A stretch of 64,000 bases of DNA from Protopterus annectens (GCF_019279795.1 NC_056729.1:1863477415-1863541414), one strand, 5' to 3'. Positions 30,950 through 43,830 are shown, numbered from the stretch's first letter. Notes: a model not told the origin generated them from the letters alone. Translations and numbers: made by a program.

Positions 30950-33655
30950 CATTCCACAGAGCAATTAATCCTGATTCTTTAACTCTTCCTACCTTGGACT
31001 GGATACTTACTAACCTACAATGTAGGGATCCTCCCTGATGATCTAAGTGACCACTCCCTAACCTACTTTATCAGATCTAAAACCAACCTCACTCATTCCA
31101 GCATTGCCAGGACTGTTTGCTGCAAAAAAACAATTTAAACCTGATCTGTTCCTGTCAGAACTTAAACAATGTAATTGGTCTCCACTAAAATATCTTCCAC
31201 TTGATGAAGCAGTAGCCTATTTTAATACCACATTCTTATCTATCCTGAACCACCATGCCCCATTACGCTCTAGCAGATGCAAATCTAAACCAGCACCCTG
31301 GCTCTCAAATACTACTAGGCATAAAATCCATCTGAGAAACAAAGCCTGGGCTAAATGGCGTGCTACTAAAAACCCACTAGATCACTTAAATTGTAAACAA
31401 CTAAGAAACAATGCTAAAATAGCCATAGTGCTAGATAAAAAGAACTACTACCTTCAAATATACCGCAAACCCATCTTAATAAGCCTCAAATGTTTTGGAA
31501 CAGCATTAACAAACTTCTGCACCCAGGTCAGTCTACCACCCCTAACCCTCTAGGCTCTAACCCAGACAATCCCATTCAAACTGCTAACTCCTTTAATTCA
31601 TTCTTTACCAACACCATCCAATCTCTTGCTAGCCATCTTTCACCAGACACATCAAATCTGCCTAATGCACCTTTAAATCCTCCTCCATCCTTTCAATTTC
31701 AACCAGTCCCTATTTCTACTATAATCTCTCTTCTACTAAAACTGAAACCTTCCACCCCTTCTGCTGACCAACTCCCAGCAGAATACCTTCAAATTGCTGC
31801 CAGACCCATTGCCTACCCCATATCCATTCTTATTAATAGAACTATCAGTGAAGGATATATCCCATCCATCTGGAAAATTTCTTACATTATTCCTCTACAC
31901 AAAGGTGGGAACTCTAGTGAATACTCCAACTTTCGTCCTATAGCCTTACTTTCACCTCTGGCAAAAATTATGGAAAAATGTATACAGAAGCAACTTCTAC
32001 ACCACCTTCTCCAAAATAAACTACTGGCAAACTGTCAACACGGTTTTAGACCCTACCACAGTACCACCACTGCCCTGCTATCATTTACAGATTCTATTAA
32101 CAACAAACGTAACAATGGTCTTCTTTCCTCTGCAATTTTCGTTGATTTATCCAAAGCCTTTGACATGGTTCATCATCATCTGCTCTTGCATATTATGAAA
32201 TCACTTTCGCTAGATCCATTAGCCATTAACTGGTTCAAATCTTACCTCGATCACAGAAATTAAGCAGTACTTTGGAACAATAATCTCTCTAATCTCTTAC
32301 CTATCTCCGTGGGTGTACCTCAGGGCTCCATATTAGGCCCTCTCCTATTTTCTATCTTTATTAATGATCTTCAGTCAGCAATTCCACATACTGCCTGCAT
32401 TCAGTATGCAGATGACTCCATTATTATCTGCTCAGCTACTTCTCAAATCGACCTGCAGAACATTACCCAGAATGCATTTAATACTGTTGAACAATGGTTT
32501 ACAAAACGTTGCCTCCTTCTAAATCCAAAGAAAACTAAACTTCTACTCTTCTCCCCAACCCGTAAGTCCACCCCCATCCATTTTACACTTGCATCTAAAG
32601 ATGGTACTGTTATCTCTCCAGACCTCACAACCAGACTCCTAGGAATAACTATAGACAACAACCTCAACACATATTAACAGTACAATAAAAACAATCGACA
32701 AGAAACTTGGATCCCTCTATAGAATCAAACCCTTTCTTACTCCAACAGCCAGGACTGCTATAGCCAGAACACATCTAATCTCTACATTACTCTATGCCTC
32801 ACCCATTTATACAAACCTTTCTAAAGCCAACATTAACAAGCTGACTGTATCCTATAATAATATTGCTAGATTTGCTGCTGCCTCTCCTTATCGAACTCAT
32901 CACTGTCTAAATCTTAAACAACTTGACTGGTTAGAGTTTCTACACCATCTCCATTTTTCTCAGCTTACTATTGCCCACAAAACTCTACACCAATCCTCCA
33001 ATACTCCTATTCTTGCAAGCCTCCTTACCCTCTACCAAAATCCAAAAAACCTTCGCTCTTCCAAAAAATTTCTGATTAACACCTGCAGATCCAACAATTT
33101 GGCAGGAGACTCCCTCTGCTGCAATTCCATTGGTAGACTTTGGAATGCTCTTCCCTCTGAACCTACAACTCTCTGCTCTCATACTCATTTCAAAAAGAAG
33201 CTTAAGCTTCATCTCATGACTCACTGGTTATGCTCCTGTTCTATCCCTGACTAACTGCTGCTTCCTCCCACCTACAACCTCCTGGTTTAAATAGCCTTCT
33301 CTTCTAACTCTGCTCAGGATATAACTTTTTACTGAAGTCTCCATTTAGATATCAATATTTCATCTAGGTTTATTACTCTGGCCATGCCTTATACAAAAAA
33401 AAAATATTTTTTTTTATGCTCTGATTTTGTATACAACTAATTGTTACTTCCTTCTATTTTGCTTTATTCTTCTGTATACTTTTTCATGATTGTACTTAAT
33501 TTTGGCGTTTTTTATTCTATAATGTTAGTTTGTATATCATTTGTTAATGGCTTGTTCTACTCAACATGGAGCTTTTCTCCCCGGGCCTCTACTGAAAATG
33601 GACATGCATCCAGCTAGACTAGCCCGGTCAACAAATGTAAAATAAAATAAAATAA
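30950..33655 (+). mobile_element. L2-like LINE, 5'-truncated, with 3' end
   Basis: Runs from the end of the endonuclease domain (SDHS at 31046) through RT (31490-32263 and 32309-32677) to a C-terminal region (about 32680-33250) and a 3' end with a GGTCAACAAATG motif and (AATAA)n tail at 33640-33655. RT motifs are FVDLSKAFDM, VGVPQGSILGPLLFSIF and QYADDSII. A stop replaces a likely Gln codon after YLDHRN (32262), and the frame shifts near 31460 and 32670. The short A/T-rich tail and RT type suggest the L2 clade; CR1-like is the alternative. Inactive. Confidence 0.78.
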
Positions 33656-34677
33656 ATAAATAATTCCTACTGTTTTAAAGATGGTTATATTACACCAGTT
33701 TGTAAATAATGTTTGAATATTTTTCTTATTGTATGTATGTTACTGCATTTTTTTATTACATCTTTGTATAACGTTCAGATACTTTTGTCTGTACTGCATG
33801 CTCATATACTATTACTACTTTAATATGCCAGTCGCCTGTTTCCACTGACTTTGAATTGTTCTTAAAGGAGAACCACACCCACAGACTGAAAAAATGTGTA
33901 TTTCATCAAGTTTTGATATTTCCTATATTTTAACAGCACTTTGGGACCATTTACAGTTTTTTTTTTACAATTTTTATACGTAATTGTATACTCTTACCAC
34001 ATTGGGTCTGGCATCTTGAAGTGGTTTCTAAGCCTCCTGCTATCCCACAATGCAGTGTTTGTCTCAAAACCATGACATCACGCAAGCGTCCCTGTTCCCC
34101 AGTTGCTGTCACAGTATTCACTTAGCATGTATCCACTCTTTTGCTTCAATCACAAACTTTTAACAAAACAATTGTTGCTTTTCAGTGGCTAATTATACCA
34201 CAATTACCTGAAATGCCAAATAACAGACTTTCAACATTTGTTTTTACTTCAGCTTCTTTTTAGACTTGCTAATTTTAAGTCTTTTGCTATCCTTGACTTG
34301 TAGTTTTTCTATTCATCTCCCCTCCCCCTTCACCCCACCTCCCCAGATGTCAGAGAGCTGTAGTTAATTTGAGCTGCTTACTGCTGTGATTGACATTTCC
34401 CAGCAGGAGTCTTGAGTAATGGGCTGCTTACCTCTTCCAGTCTTACTCTGACAGTGGGACATTTTTTAGCTGCACCACAGCCTGTCATAAAATTGCCATC
34501 CATGCTCAATAGCACTTCAGGAGGCACTGTTTTGCAAGCCTTTTGATCTCCCATTCTCAGGCCTTCCCGTTGACTGAAGGTACCAAAAATTTTTGACTGC
34601 TATGGTGTAAAAAAAAAAAAAAAAAAACAGGACAGTTCTAGGACATTACAATCTTACATTAAGCTGTATTAAAATGC
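33656..34677. other. Unassigned intergenic/intronic sequence ending in an A run
   Basis: No coding or RNA gene recognised. A 20-base A run ends at about 34627; the preceding several hundred bases (from about 33860, GAGAACCACACCCACAGACT) could be an unclassified retroposon, but no target duplication is clear. Confidence 0.4.
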
Positions 34678-35263
34678 GGGTCTATATTAAAATTGTGAAA
34701 CCTCATTTACGTGAATACGGAAACGTCGACACATATATAGCGAACCGCAAAAATACTGAACGTCCTGAATTGCAAAATTTGAAATGTCGAATCGTCATTG
34801 TTGGCCCTTAGCTCCCTAACGTAAGTGTGCAATAGTTACGGACCTTAGGGTTAGGGTGCGGGTTAAGGTAAGTGCATACATAGTAATACATGCAACTTTT
34901 ACTTTAGGGTTAGAAGTAGGGTTATGTTAAGTGTATGTATAGTAATGTAGTTGTGTAGCTGAATGTATACTTAATTTATACTTTTTCTGTAGTTGGGTAT
35001 TGTTTGTTTATAGTTAGATATATTTGTGTGTAGTGATTGTTTGATTAGGGTATGGGATATATGGGTGAAGTGTAGATATGGGGAAGTGTGGATTATTTTA
35101 TTTGGGTAGGTAGTATGTAGTGGGCGTTGGGGTTGGCCAACTATGACGATTCGACATTTTGAATTTCACGCTTCAGGATGTTCAGTGTTTTCGCGGTTCG
35201 CTATATATGTGTCGACGTTTCCGTATTCACGTAAGTGAGGTTCTGTAATTTTAATATAGACCC
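34678..35263. mobile_element. MITE with about 125-bp terminal inverted repeats
   Basis: The ends start GGGTCTATATTAAAATT and are mutually inverted for about 125 bp (34678-34800 versus 35137-35263). A perfect 9-bp direct repeat, TTAAAATGC, flanks them (34669-34677 and 35264-35272). Length is 586 bp with no transposase. Long inverted ends and a 9-bp target duplication fit a Mutator-like MITE; hAT (8 bp) is less likely. The interior has TTAGGG-like words. Confidence 0.85.
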
Positions 35264-35272
35264 TTAAAATGC

Positions 35273-37190
35273 ATGCTAGTTTCAGGATTTCTAAAATGCT
35301 CAGTGCTGTACCCCATTTTAATTTAAGTTAAATTGTCCACAGCAGGATTACCAAACAGTGCATTACAGTAAACTCAGGACATTGGACATGCATATTCTGT
35401 GTTAATTTACCAAATACAGTACGGTCGCCAGTGATTACCTGCAACGTATAACAGAGATGTGGTGTCTTGTCTCATTTTTGCTGTACTATAATTCTCTTAG
35501 CAATTTCTTCTATGTAAAGCCCTGCATGTGCATAGAAAGCACATTTCCTGTGAAGACGAGTGTGTAAAAGCTCCACAATCCCAATCATAAACTAGACCCA
35601 CTTTTCTCAGCACTGTTACACTGCAGTTTTCCCCAGTGAGGATTCAGTGTGTCACTACACATTTGTTTCCTCCCATTCATTTGAGCAAATTAGCTATGCC
35701 TGCTATGTACATTTCTCCTTATAAATATACCCAGCACATCTGCTGAGTGAGTGTCAAATACAGTTGTACCTCTACCCTTTCCTTTTTAAAATTCCATTCA
35801 CCACCGTGGGTGCTGTTTGATGCTTCCAGGTCAGTTTTTATCAAGAATGCTTAGTGAAAGGCCATCAAGATAAATATCTATCATTCAGAGGCCACTGCAT
35901 GGACTGACTTCGTCCAGACAGTGTTGCGCAGACAAAATGCAATTCTTATTCACTTTCTCTCAATACAACATTACATGCAGCAGTCAATTTTTACTCTAAA
36001 AAAGTTGTCGTCCACTGTAATACCAAAGTCCTGACATGGAAAGACATTATCCACAGAGATGTAGTACTTCCGTTCACAATTCGTCCTTCGTCCTGTTTCA
36101 TAAACCTGTATTTCTTCTAATCCTGTGATATTTCTATCACTACAACCCTTTCAAGAACAGTTAATTTACGCAACTCTAGTGTCACAGGCCTCTTCACAAA
36201 TACCAGCCCAGTTATGTCCATTCATTTTTTAGCAACCATAACATGCTCCAACAAAGCATGGGACTATGTACTTGCAGCCCGTAGTGACCCTTCACCCAGC
36301 CAACAAATACCTATATAATACTGTAGCGCACTTTAGTTTAACTTTTTTTTTTTTTTTTAGTTGTTGCTGCAGACAATTACGACTGCAGTGTCTGAGTTCT
36401 CTTTACACCAAAAATGTTTTTACATACTGTCCGCTACAAAAATCAACCTACTTATTGGATTGTTTGCCAATCCTCACATCTTGTAACTAGTATAATGCAC
36501 CAACAACCACTGGCTTTACAATGGTCCTGCTTACATTTCATCACCAAGACAAACACTTCCAGACTGTACCACAAACCTTGACTAACATTTTGAATAATTC
36601 CGTTTTGTCCCAAACCTGCAACTACAACCACTGTTCAGTCTTCAAAATACAAAGTATTACTTTGCAAGGATAAACACCATTACTTTTATGGCAAATGATA
36701 TCACTGTCCAGCTCTGTTAAACTTGTTGGTGTCACTGGGCTGCATATTAACCAAGTGACTTCACAAGGTCCTTCGCAGTCAGTTGTACCTCCAACTGAAC
36801 ATCCCACCATAATTCCATATAGGACATATTCAGTTGTAACTACACAAACATGTAGAGCTATTTGTCATCCACACAATCGTAACAAATCATTCGTAGGAAA
36901 TCCGCTCTCAATTGCTTACAGTTGTTAGCACATTTGCTACTTATTGTATGTATCCATCTAACGGCTTACATCACGGCGATAAACTAAAAGGCCTGTGTGG
37001 ATAATTGAAATAAAATTTCTAAACAAGTACAGTCTCGCACATGACACAGACTCTGCATGTGCATTACATTTATGTGCGCAAAATCATTATTTGAAACGGC
37101 CTACAAACCAGTCATAGAACATGCATCTGACAGTGGCAGATTTTGTTTACATGTGGGCTGTTCACTAAACATGTGCTCCTATCACACCTT
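35273..37190. other. No recognised feature
   Basis: Mixed AT-rich sequence with only short open frames and a T run near 36340. Nothing identifiable as gene, RNA or known element. Confidence 0.5.
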
Positions 37191-37239
37191 GTTTGGTTCA
37201 TCCATACATGTATTCCTTCAAATACCTTCCTGATTGCAT

Positions 37240-38995
37240 TACATTATATATTCCTGCTCCAACTGGTTTGGGGTCCAGACTCTACTACTCTGGTGGTGAA
37301 CAGGCTGAAAATGTAGGAATTGTGGTGAGCGAGGGTCTTCAGAAGGCAGTGAAGGATATCACAATTTGTGACTGACTCATGGCAATCAGACTGCAGTGTA
37401 ATAATATTGCAGTATTCATAATGTCAGCCTATGCCCAACATCTGGGTTGTGATAGTGAGGAAAACAGTGGATTCAGACAGTAGCTCCAGGACCTACTGGA
37501 GAAAGCAGCAGAACATGACTTGGTGTATGATACTGGGTGACTTGAATGCCAATATCGGGACACACAGAACAGGATTTGACCACTACCTGGGTACACATGG
37601 GTGGGGCAACAGGAAGGCAAAGCCATTCTATTCTTCAGTCTGGCAAATGCTTTGATAGTAGCCAGTCCATGGTTTAGAAACTCAGCTAGACTTCCTCCTA
37701 GTAAGGTGAAGGCACTAAGGTAGAATCCATGATTGCGAAGTCATCCCCAAGTGAAACAGTAGGCCCACAGTGTAACCCATAACTTGCCACCATCAGCTGC
37801 AAGCAGTGATCAGAGACAAGGTTGAAGACCTGAAGTTGATGGAGAGAAATTACATCATTTCAAACAATTACTCAGGGATATAGCATCCCAAGAAGAGGTG
37901 GAATTAGGTGACTGGGACAATGGCAATGTCTAAAAACAGCATGTGTTAGGACTACAGAAAGGATATGTTGCCAAGGGTGGAATCTTAAGGTACATTATGA
38001 AAGCTGGTGTTGGAATGCACAACAACAAAAAATCATAACAAAGCAATGCAGGAACAAGTGGGAGATACAAGACACTGACCAGGCTAGGAAGGGCTACTGT
38101 TTGTCTAACAAAGAAGCTAAGAAAGATGTAGCAATAGTAAAGAATAGGTCATCAGAGCCACTACCGTCACCGAAGTATTTCCGTAAGGGTCCCAATGAAC
38201 TTATACCGGGTTGCAAGGCAAAGAGAGAGATAAACGTACTCTTGTCAGTGTACAAGAGCAAAGGTGGCGCCCCCAACTGTGGGCATTACAGAGACATCAA
38301 ACTCCTACCACATTGCATGCCAGTTCAGGAGAGTGTGATTGATAAGCGCATCTGCAAACTATGTAAGATGGGAGATTAACAATTCTTATTCAGATAAGGA
38401 TGAAGCACTATTAACACTATGAAAATCAAAACAGAACAAGGCAACCAGGCCTTTATTTGAATCAAACAGTATATATTCTTCAAACAGAAGGATTTATCCA
38501 AATAACAAGTCCAGTCTGTGTAAAATTCACAACTCACAGTTCATTTATTTGAGTAACATAAAAACGGTAAGCGCTTTCGCTAGATAGCTTCTTCAGACCT
38601 TCAAGAACAAACACACCTTTTCTTTCCTTATATACTATAAATCCTTCTGTTTGTCTAAATCAAACAGTATATATTCTTCAAAGGCCTAGTTGCCTCATTG
38701 TAATCCTGAGTTCTGTTTTGATTTTCTTGCTGAATTTTATCAACGAGCAATTTACCCCGCAGAGTATAGTTTATTTTGTTGTCTGTTACTAGTATTAGCA
38801 CTATGTTTGCGGTGAGATGGATACTTGAGATGAAGCTGGAGAGTAGGACAGAGTCCAAATGGGCATTCCTCAACTTAGAGAAATGCTTATGACAAGGTCG
38901 CAAGAAAGCACATCTTGCTAGTATTGCGTTCAGAGAAAGGGTCGTTTGTATCAAGAGATCAAAGCTAGAATCGGATGGGCTGCAGCCAACTGGCG
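37240..38995 (+). pseudogene. RTE-like LINE ORF fragment, heavily eroded
   Basis: Frame-shifting similarity to the RTE-type endonuclease/RT protein often mislabelled as craniofacial development protein 2-like. The first piece has YYSGGEQAENVGIVVSEGL (37285 on), then LMAIRLQCNNIAVFIMSAYA and a GDLNANIG-like stretch (endonuclease), then YKSKGGAPNCGHYRDIKLL (RT entry, 38245 on), then FAVRWILEMKLESRTESKWA (about 38805 on, before RT motif A). Stops and frameshifts occur throughout, and a PLE-derived segment (38418-38725) interrupts it. It is the oldest-looking element in this part of the window. Confidence 0.7.
38418..38725 (-). mobile_element. Small inverted PLE end (PLE-C)
   Basis: Arms of about 80 bp (38418-38499 and 38636-38725) are inverted repeats of each other (ATCAAAACAGAAC..., CAAACAGAAGGATTTAT). 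The loop holds a minus-strand hammerhead-like core (38575-38596: CTGAAGA, stem, GAAAGCGC) followed by sequence resembling a PLE terminal region. No coding part is present. Confidence 0.55.
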
Positions 38996-39009
38996 TACCA
39001 CCAAGGTTC

Positions 39010-39330
39010 CCTTAATTAGTGTGACATGTATGCACAAGCACTTTCGCCAATGACTTATTCAGTGCACAGCTTGTATGCATAGTAAGCACAACATTACAAC
39101 AAAAATAATGATTTGCCCCAAGGAGACATTGTGTACTTTTGCCATGTCTACACAAGCACAAAATTAATACATTTTGCACAACAACCCTTTTATCACTGTG
39201 TCTGTGTATGCACAATATACAAATTGCAACATTTTCTGCCATGACTCCTTCAGTCAAGTGTTTCTATGTATGCACAAGCACCAGCAATGTTGAAAATCTG
39301 TCCAGTTGAGAGGTATGATCCAGTCATGTT
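39010..39330. repeat. Degenerate tandem repeats of about 60-70 bp
   Basis: Recurring words TGTATGCACAAGCAC and CAATGACTCCTTCAGTCA. The block is homologous to 47500-47760 on the other side of the PLE-B insertion, indicating one interrupted larger array. Confidence 0.65.
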
Positions 39331-40607
39331 CCCCTTGCTTGCGTTTTCACAGACACAAAGACGCACATCCCCCTAGCTTGCATTTTCACAGACACCCATC
39401 CCCTAGCTTGCATTTTCACAGACACACAGACATACATCCCTCTAGCTTGCATTTTCACAGACTCACAGACTTGCATCACCCTAACTTGCAGTTTCACAGA
39501 CACACTGACACGCATCCCCTTGCTTCCATTTTCAGACACACAGACAGTCATCACTCTAACTTGCATTTTCATGGACACACATACCCCTGGCTTGTATTTT
39601 CACAGGCACGCATCCCCCTTACTTGCATTTTCACAGACACGCATCCCCCTTGCTTGCATTTTCACAGACACACACATACACATCCCCCTTGCTTGCATTT
39701 TCACAGACACGCATCCCTGTTGCTTGCATTTTCACAGATATGTATCCCCCTTGTTTGGATTTTCACAGACATGCACCCCCCTTGCTTGCATTTTCACAGA
39801 CACGCATCCCCCTTGCTTGCCTTTTCACAGACCAGCAGACATATCCCCCTTGCTTGCATTTTCACAGACACGCATCCCCCTAGCTTGCATTTTCACAGAC
39901 ACGCATCCCCCTTGCTTGCATTTTCACAGACACGCATCTCCCTAGCTTGCATTTTCACAGACACACATCTCCCTTGCTTGCATTTTCACAGACATGCCTC
40001 CCCCCTGCTTGCATTTTTACAGACATGAAAACATGCATCCCCTTGCTTGCATTTTCACGCAGACATGCATCCCCTTTGCATGCATTTTCACAGACATGCA
40101 GACACGCAGCCCCCTTGTTGCATTTTCACAGACACGCATCCCTCTTGCTTGCATTTTCACAGACATGCATCCCCTTGCTTGCATTTTCACAGATACGCAT
40201 CCCCCTTGCTTGCATTTTCACAGACACGCATCACCCTAGCTTGCATTTTCAGACACACATCCCCATTGCTTGCATTTTCACAGACACGCATCCCCCTTGC
40301 TTGCATTTTCACAGATATGCATCCCCCTTGCTTGCATTTTCACAGACATGCATCCCCCTTGCTTGCATTTTCACATGCACAGACGTGCATCCCCCTTGCT
40401 TGCATTTTCACAGACACACATCCCCCTTGCTTGCTTTTTCACAGAGACGCATCCCCCTTGCTTGCTTTTTCAGACACACATCCCCCTTGCTTGCATTTTC
40501 ACAGACACGCATGCCCCTTGCTTGCATTTTCACAGACACGCATGCCCCTTGCTTGCATTTTCACAGACACGCATGCCCCTTGCTAGCATTTTCACATACA
40601 CAAGCAA
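39330..40607 (+). repeat. Minisatellite, unit about 32 bp (CTTGCTTGCATTTTCACAGA)
   Basis: About 35-40 head-to-tail units of CTTGCTTGCATTTTCACAGA plus CACGCATCCCC, with some short insertions. Units give long artificial open frames rich in His and Cys. The array resumes at 46683-46830 after PLE-B. Confidence 0.9.
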
Positions 40608-40657
40608 CAATAAAAGTCTGGTACCTCACCAAAGTCCCGCCAATACGATAAAACAAA

Positions 40658-43198
40658 ATAGTATCAGAAAGAATCGTGACAGGACACTGCTATACTCCAA
40701 AGTTGTTTAATAAAACGCAGCAAATAAAGTTCCACAATGTCAAAGGTAAAATAATCCAGAATGAGCGCTTTCGGGTATAACCCTTCATCAGATAACATAC
40801 CATCTACATTACACTGATTTTAAATATAATGTTAACCAATGAGCTTTCAGTAAATTACCCGCCTATTTTTCAAAATAGGCTTCATGGGGATGACATCATT
40901 TAGACCAGGTTGTCTGTGTGCCATTAACTCTATGATCCATTTGCTCTCCACCAGCTCTGTTATTTGTTTAATATCGCCCCCCCCCCACTGCCCAAGGTAA
41001 TATTAGCTATAGCCCTAAATTTAAAAGTATGTGTTTCATGTTGCTCAATGTGTCTATATAAGGCATTATGTGGGTCATTCGTCCTAATAGCAGACATATG
41101 CTGTAAAATCCTAACCTTAAACATATTGTTGGTCTTCCCTATGTAAAAACAGGTACATTGTTTACATTCAGCTATGTACACTATATTAGACGTCCTGCAG
41201 GTGGCTCTCGCTGTAAATTCAAAATCTTTTCCTGTCAAAGGATGTTTAAATGCTATGTCCCTATTAATATATGTGCATGCCTTGCAGGCCCCACAAGGTA
41301 CACTCCCTGGCTTAACTTTAAAATCTGATTTTTTAATAGTTTTCTCTTTGCCTAAAATATCTTTAAGATTCCTATCTCTCTTAAACCCAAAACTGGGATG
41401 GTCACCTACCACAGATCTAACCTTATCATCAGTGACCAAAATATTCCAATTATTCCTTACTATATCACACATCCCTTTAACATTGCTACTGTATTTAAAC
41501 ATTAATTTCGGTTTCTGTATATGATTTGATCTTGTGTCCAATTCACGTCTACCTTTATTTATCAGCCATGGTTTATATTTACTGTGTCTAAGACCTATGT
41601 TCTTATCAATCACCTGTTCTACCAAATTGGTTTTATAGCCTCTTCTCTGAAAATTTATCTTCAGTTGTTCTATCTCAGACCCAAATTGAGTATCCTCTGT
41701 GCAAATCCTAGAAACCCTAGCTACTTGTCCCTGTATAATATTGGAAAACGTAAATCTAGGGTGCATGCTATCATAGCTCAACAAACTATTTTTCCAACAC
41801 TCTTTCCGATACAGGCTACTAGAAAAGCTTTTCGTATTTTTGTTCAATTCCAACCGAACATCTAAGAAGTCAATGGACGTAGCTGAAGTCACTACTGTAA
41901 ACCTTAAAAAGGATGTGGTAGATTCTATATAGGTTACAAACTCTTTTAATCTCTCTTCACTACCATTCCACAACATGAAAACATCATCTACAAAGCGCTT
42001 ATACAGCGCTATGTTATGTTGCCAGTCCTTATTCCGTAAAAACGTCTTTCTCTCCCAATATGAGAGTACCAAATTGGCATAAGTATTGGCACAAGGGGTA
42101 CCCATGGCTACCCCCTGTGCCTGTCTATAAGTTTGATGTAAGCCTATAAACACGTTGTTCTCCAGGACTAAACCAAGCATGTCCTTCAACAATTCCAATT
42201 TTGATGTCTCAACCCCTAAATCTTTCAACAAATATCCTATAGCCTCAATCCCATACTCATTGCTTATAACAGTGAACAGATTTTGTACATCCATGGTGAC
42301 CAATAAGACATTATCAATCTCTCCATTCAGTTGTATCTCACTGATAGCTCCTAAAAAATCACCTGTATCACTAAGGATCTCTGTTATATTTTCTGCATAT
42401 GGTCTTAAATTATGCTCTAACCAAATAGATATATGTTCAGTGACCCACCCTCTCCCTGACACTATAGGTCGGAGAGGTGGGTCATATAATGATTTGTGTA
42501 TCTTCGGTAGAGCTTTAAAGATGGGTATAGTAACCTCATTTTTATACAGAAATTGAAACAGCTCTTCATTAAGCCTCATTTCATTCAATAATCTCTCTAA
42601 GCTATGATGTACACTATCCACAATTTGTTTGACTTTCAGGGGATGTATAGGGGATATAAGTATCTGAATCAGACAATAAAGTTTTAACTTTTGCATAATA
42701 AAAAGTGGTATCTAAAACCACTACTGCTCCCCCCTTATCAGCTTGCTTAATAGTTAAATTATTGTTCTGACTCAATTCATATAACGCTGTACGTTGCTTT
42801 GTTGTGAGGTTATAATATCTATTAGTATGATCAGTAGATAGATATTCCAATATATCTTTTTCACAACTTTTGATAAATAACTGCATGGAAGCATTAAACT
42901 GGGGTACAAAGCTACTTGGTTGTCTCAATCCAGTGCTAGAGGGTGGATTAGCACCAAATAACAATTTTAACGCAATATTCCGACAAAACATCATCAAATT
43001 TATAATCACATCATTAAATACACTTCCATTGCTGGGAATAAAGGTAAAGCCCTTTTTTAAAACAAACATTTCATCTTCAATGAGTTCATGAGAAGATAAA
43101 TTAAAATCAACATCATGAATGGTATTACCAGTCACTCTACAATCCTCCGTTTCTTGGTGCCCCTGCCTTCGCTGAGAGACCTCTTCCAGTCCCCTTTC
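40658..43198 (-). mobile_element. PLE-B inverted partial copy (left arm of palindrome)
   Basis: Minus-strand PLE lacking the N-terminal region. Its RT N-part (42614-43135) and RT core to GIY-YIG (40960-42696) show LPKIHKSLYDPPLRPIVSG, VTMDVQNLFTVI, GVAMGTPCANTYANL, RFVDDVFMLW and CTCFYIGKTNNMFKVR. It matches 44142-46680 inverted at about 98-99 percent. The frame has about one break, at a different place from that in the right arm. Confidence 0.88.
40769..40791 (-). ncRNA. Hammerhead-ribozyme-like core, PLE-B left arm
   Basis: On the minus strand: CTGATGA, a GGGT/ACCC stem with a 3-base loop, then GAAAGCGC. The same core occurs in the right arm. The partner cleavage strand was not located. 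Confidence 0.5.
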
Positions 43199-43218
43199 TC
43201 CTTAAGGAGAATCCACTG

Positions 43219-43830
43219 TTGAATATGGATTTTTTGATTCTAACTAATAGTGATCTAAGGGATTCTGTTCCTGTTAATGTGGACAAGAACTTCGGTGAAA
43301 TGATGAGAGATTTGAACTATAAAGTAGGCAGGCTCCAACGTTTGCAGTGGCAAAAACACCATTTTGAAGCCTGTCTAAAATTTGGTATTGTTCCCAGGGG
43401 CATGAGGGTACTGTGCATGCCAACACAGGGAGATCGGTACCCTGAGCTCCTGGCTAAATGGCAACTAATCAATATAGAGACTAGCTTCAAATATATGGAG
43501 TTGTTGATAGACTTCTTTGAGCCGCAAATGGAAGGCTTAAAGAAAGATATACCTTTACTGCAACATAAACTGGAGACTGATTTTGAAGGTGAGAACTATA
43601 CTAACAAGTTGGAACATTTGTATGCTACTCTGTCTGAGAATGATGAGAAGTTAAAAATACAGAAATCTAATAAACTGCAGAGAGATCATGTGGATTTTAC
43701 CAGGGGTAACATTTTTGTATGGCCGAAGGAGAGAAATAGAGATAATGATACTCATGTTTCAAATCCCGCATCGGCAACCCTCTGCCACGACCGTCAACTC
43801 CCAACAGCCACAGGAGACGGTGCAACATAG
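43219..43830 (+). CDS. PLE-B N-terminal region, 203 codons
   Basis: Starts MDFLILTNSDLRDSVPVNVD. Contains charged helical stretches (GRLQRLQWQKHHFEACLKFG and MEGLKKDIPLLQHKLETDF), which resemble the N-terminal part of full-length PLE proteins upstream of RT. No catalytic motif is present. It is in a different frame from the RT frame that starts near 44209. The two PLE-A copies lack this region. Confidence 0.6.
   Translation: MNMDFLILTNSDLRDSVPVNVDKNFGEMMRDLNYKVGRLQRLQWQKHHFEACLKFGIVPRGMRVLCMPTQGDRYPELLAKWQLINIETSFKYMELLIDFFEPQMEGLKKDIPLLQHKLETDFEGENYTNKLEHLYATLSENDEKLKIQKSNKLQRDHVDFTRGNIFVWPKERNRDNDTHVSNPASATLCHDRQLPTATGDGAT

Larger units (their letters stand above)
27360..32669 (+). repeat. 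Tandem duplication unit 2 (copy of 21571-27359)
   Basis: Unit 1 is 21571-27359 and unit 2 is 27360-32669, head to tail and about 98-99 percent alike. The junction at 27360-27364 is CATAT, which is also the sequence at both donor sites (21571-21575 in PLE-A and 32670-32674 in the LINE): a 5-bp microhomology join. Unit 2 is about 0.47 kb shorter owing to one internal loss plus small indels. Confidence 0.9.

Noticed and set aside
33860-34627. Possible poly(A)-terminated retroposon or SINE
   Set aside because: An A run is present, but no tRNA- or 5S-like head, internal promoter boxes or target duplication could be found.
34840-34930. TTAGGG-like words suggesting an interstitial telomere
   Set aside because: Only a few irregular units inside a MITE; too short and imperfect to be a telomeric array.
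39306-40710. Overlapping open frames of 80-240 codons rich in His, Cys, Phe and Leu
   Set aside because: They are readings of a 32-bp minisatellite in several frames; no start context, no family, and the repeat explains the composition.
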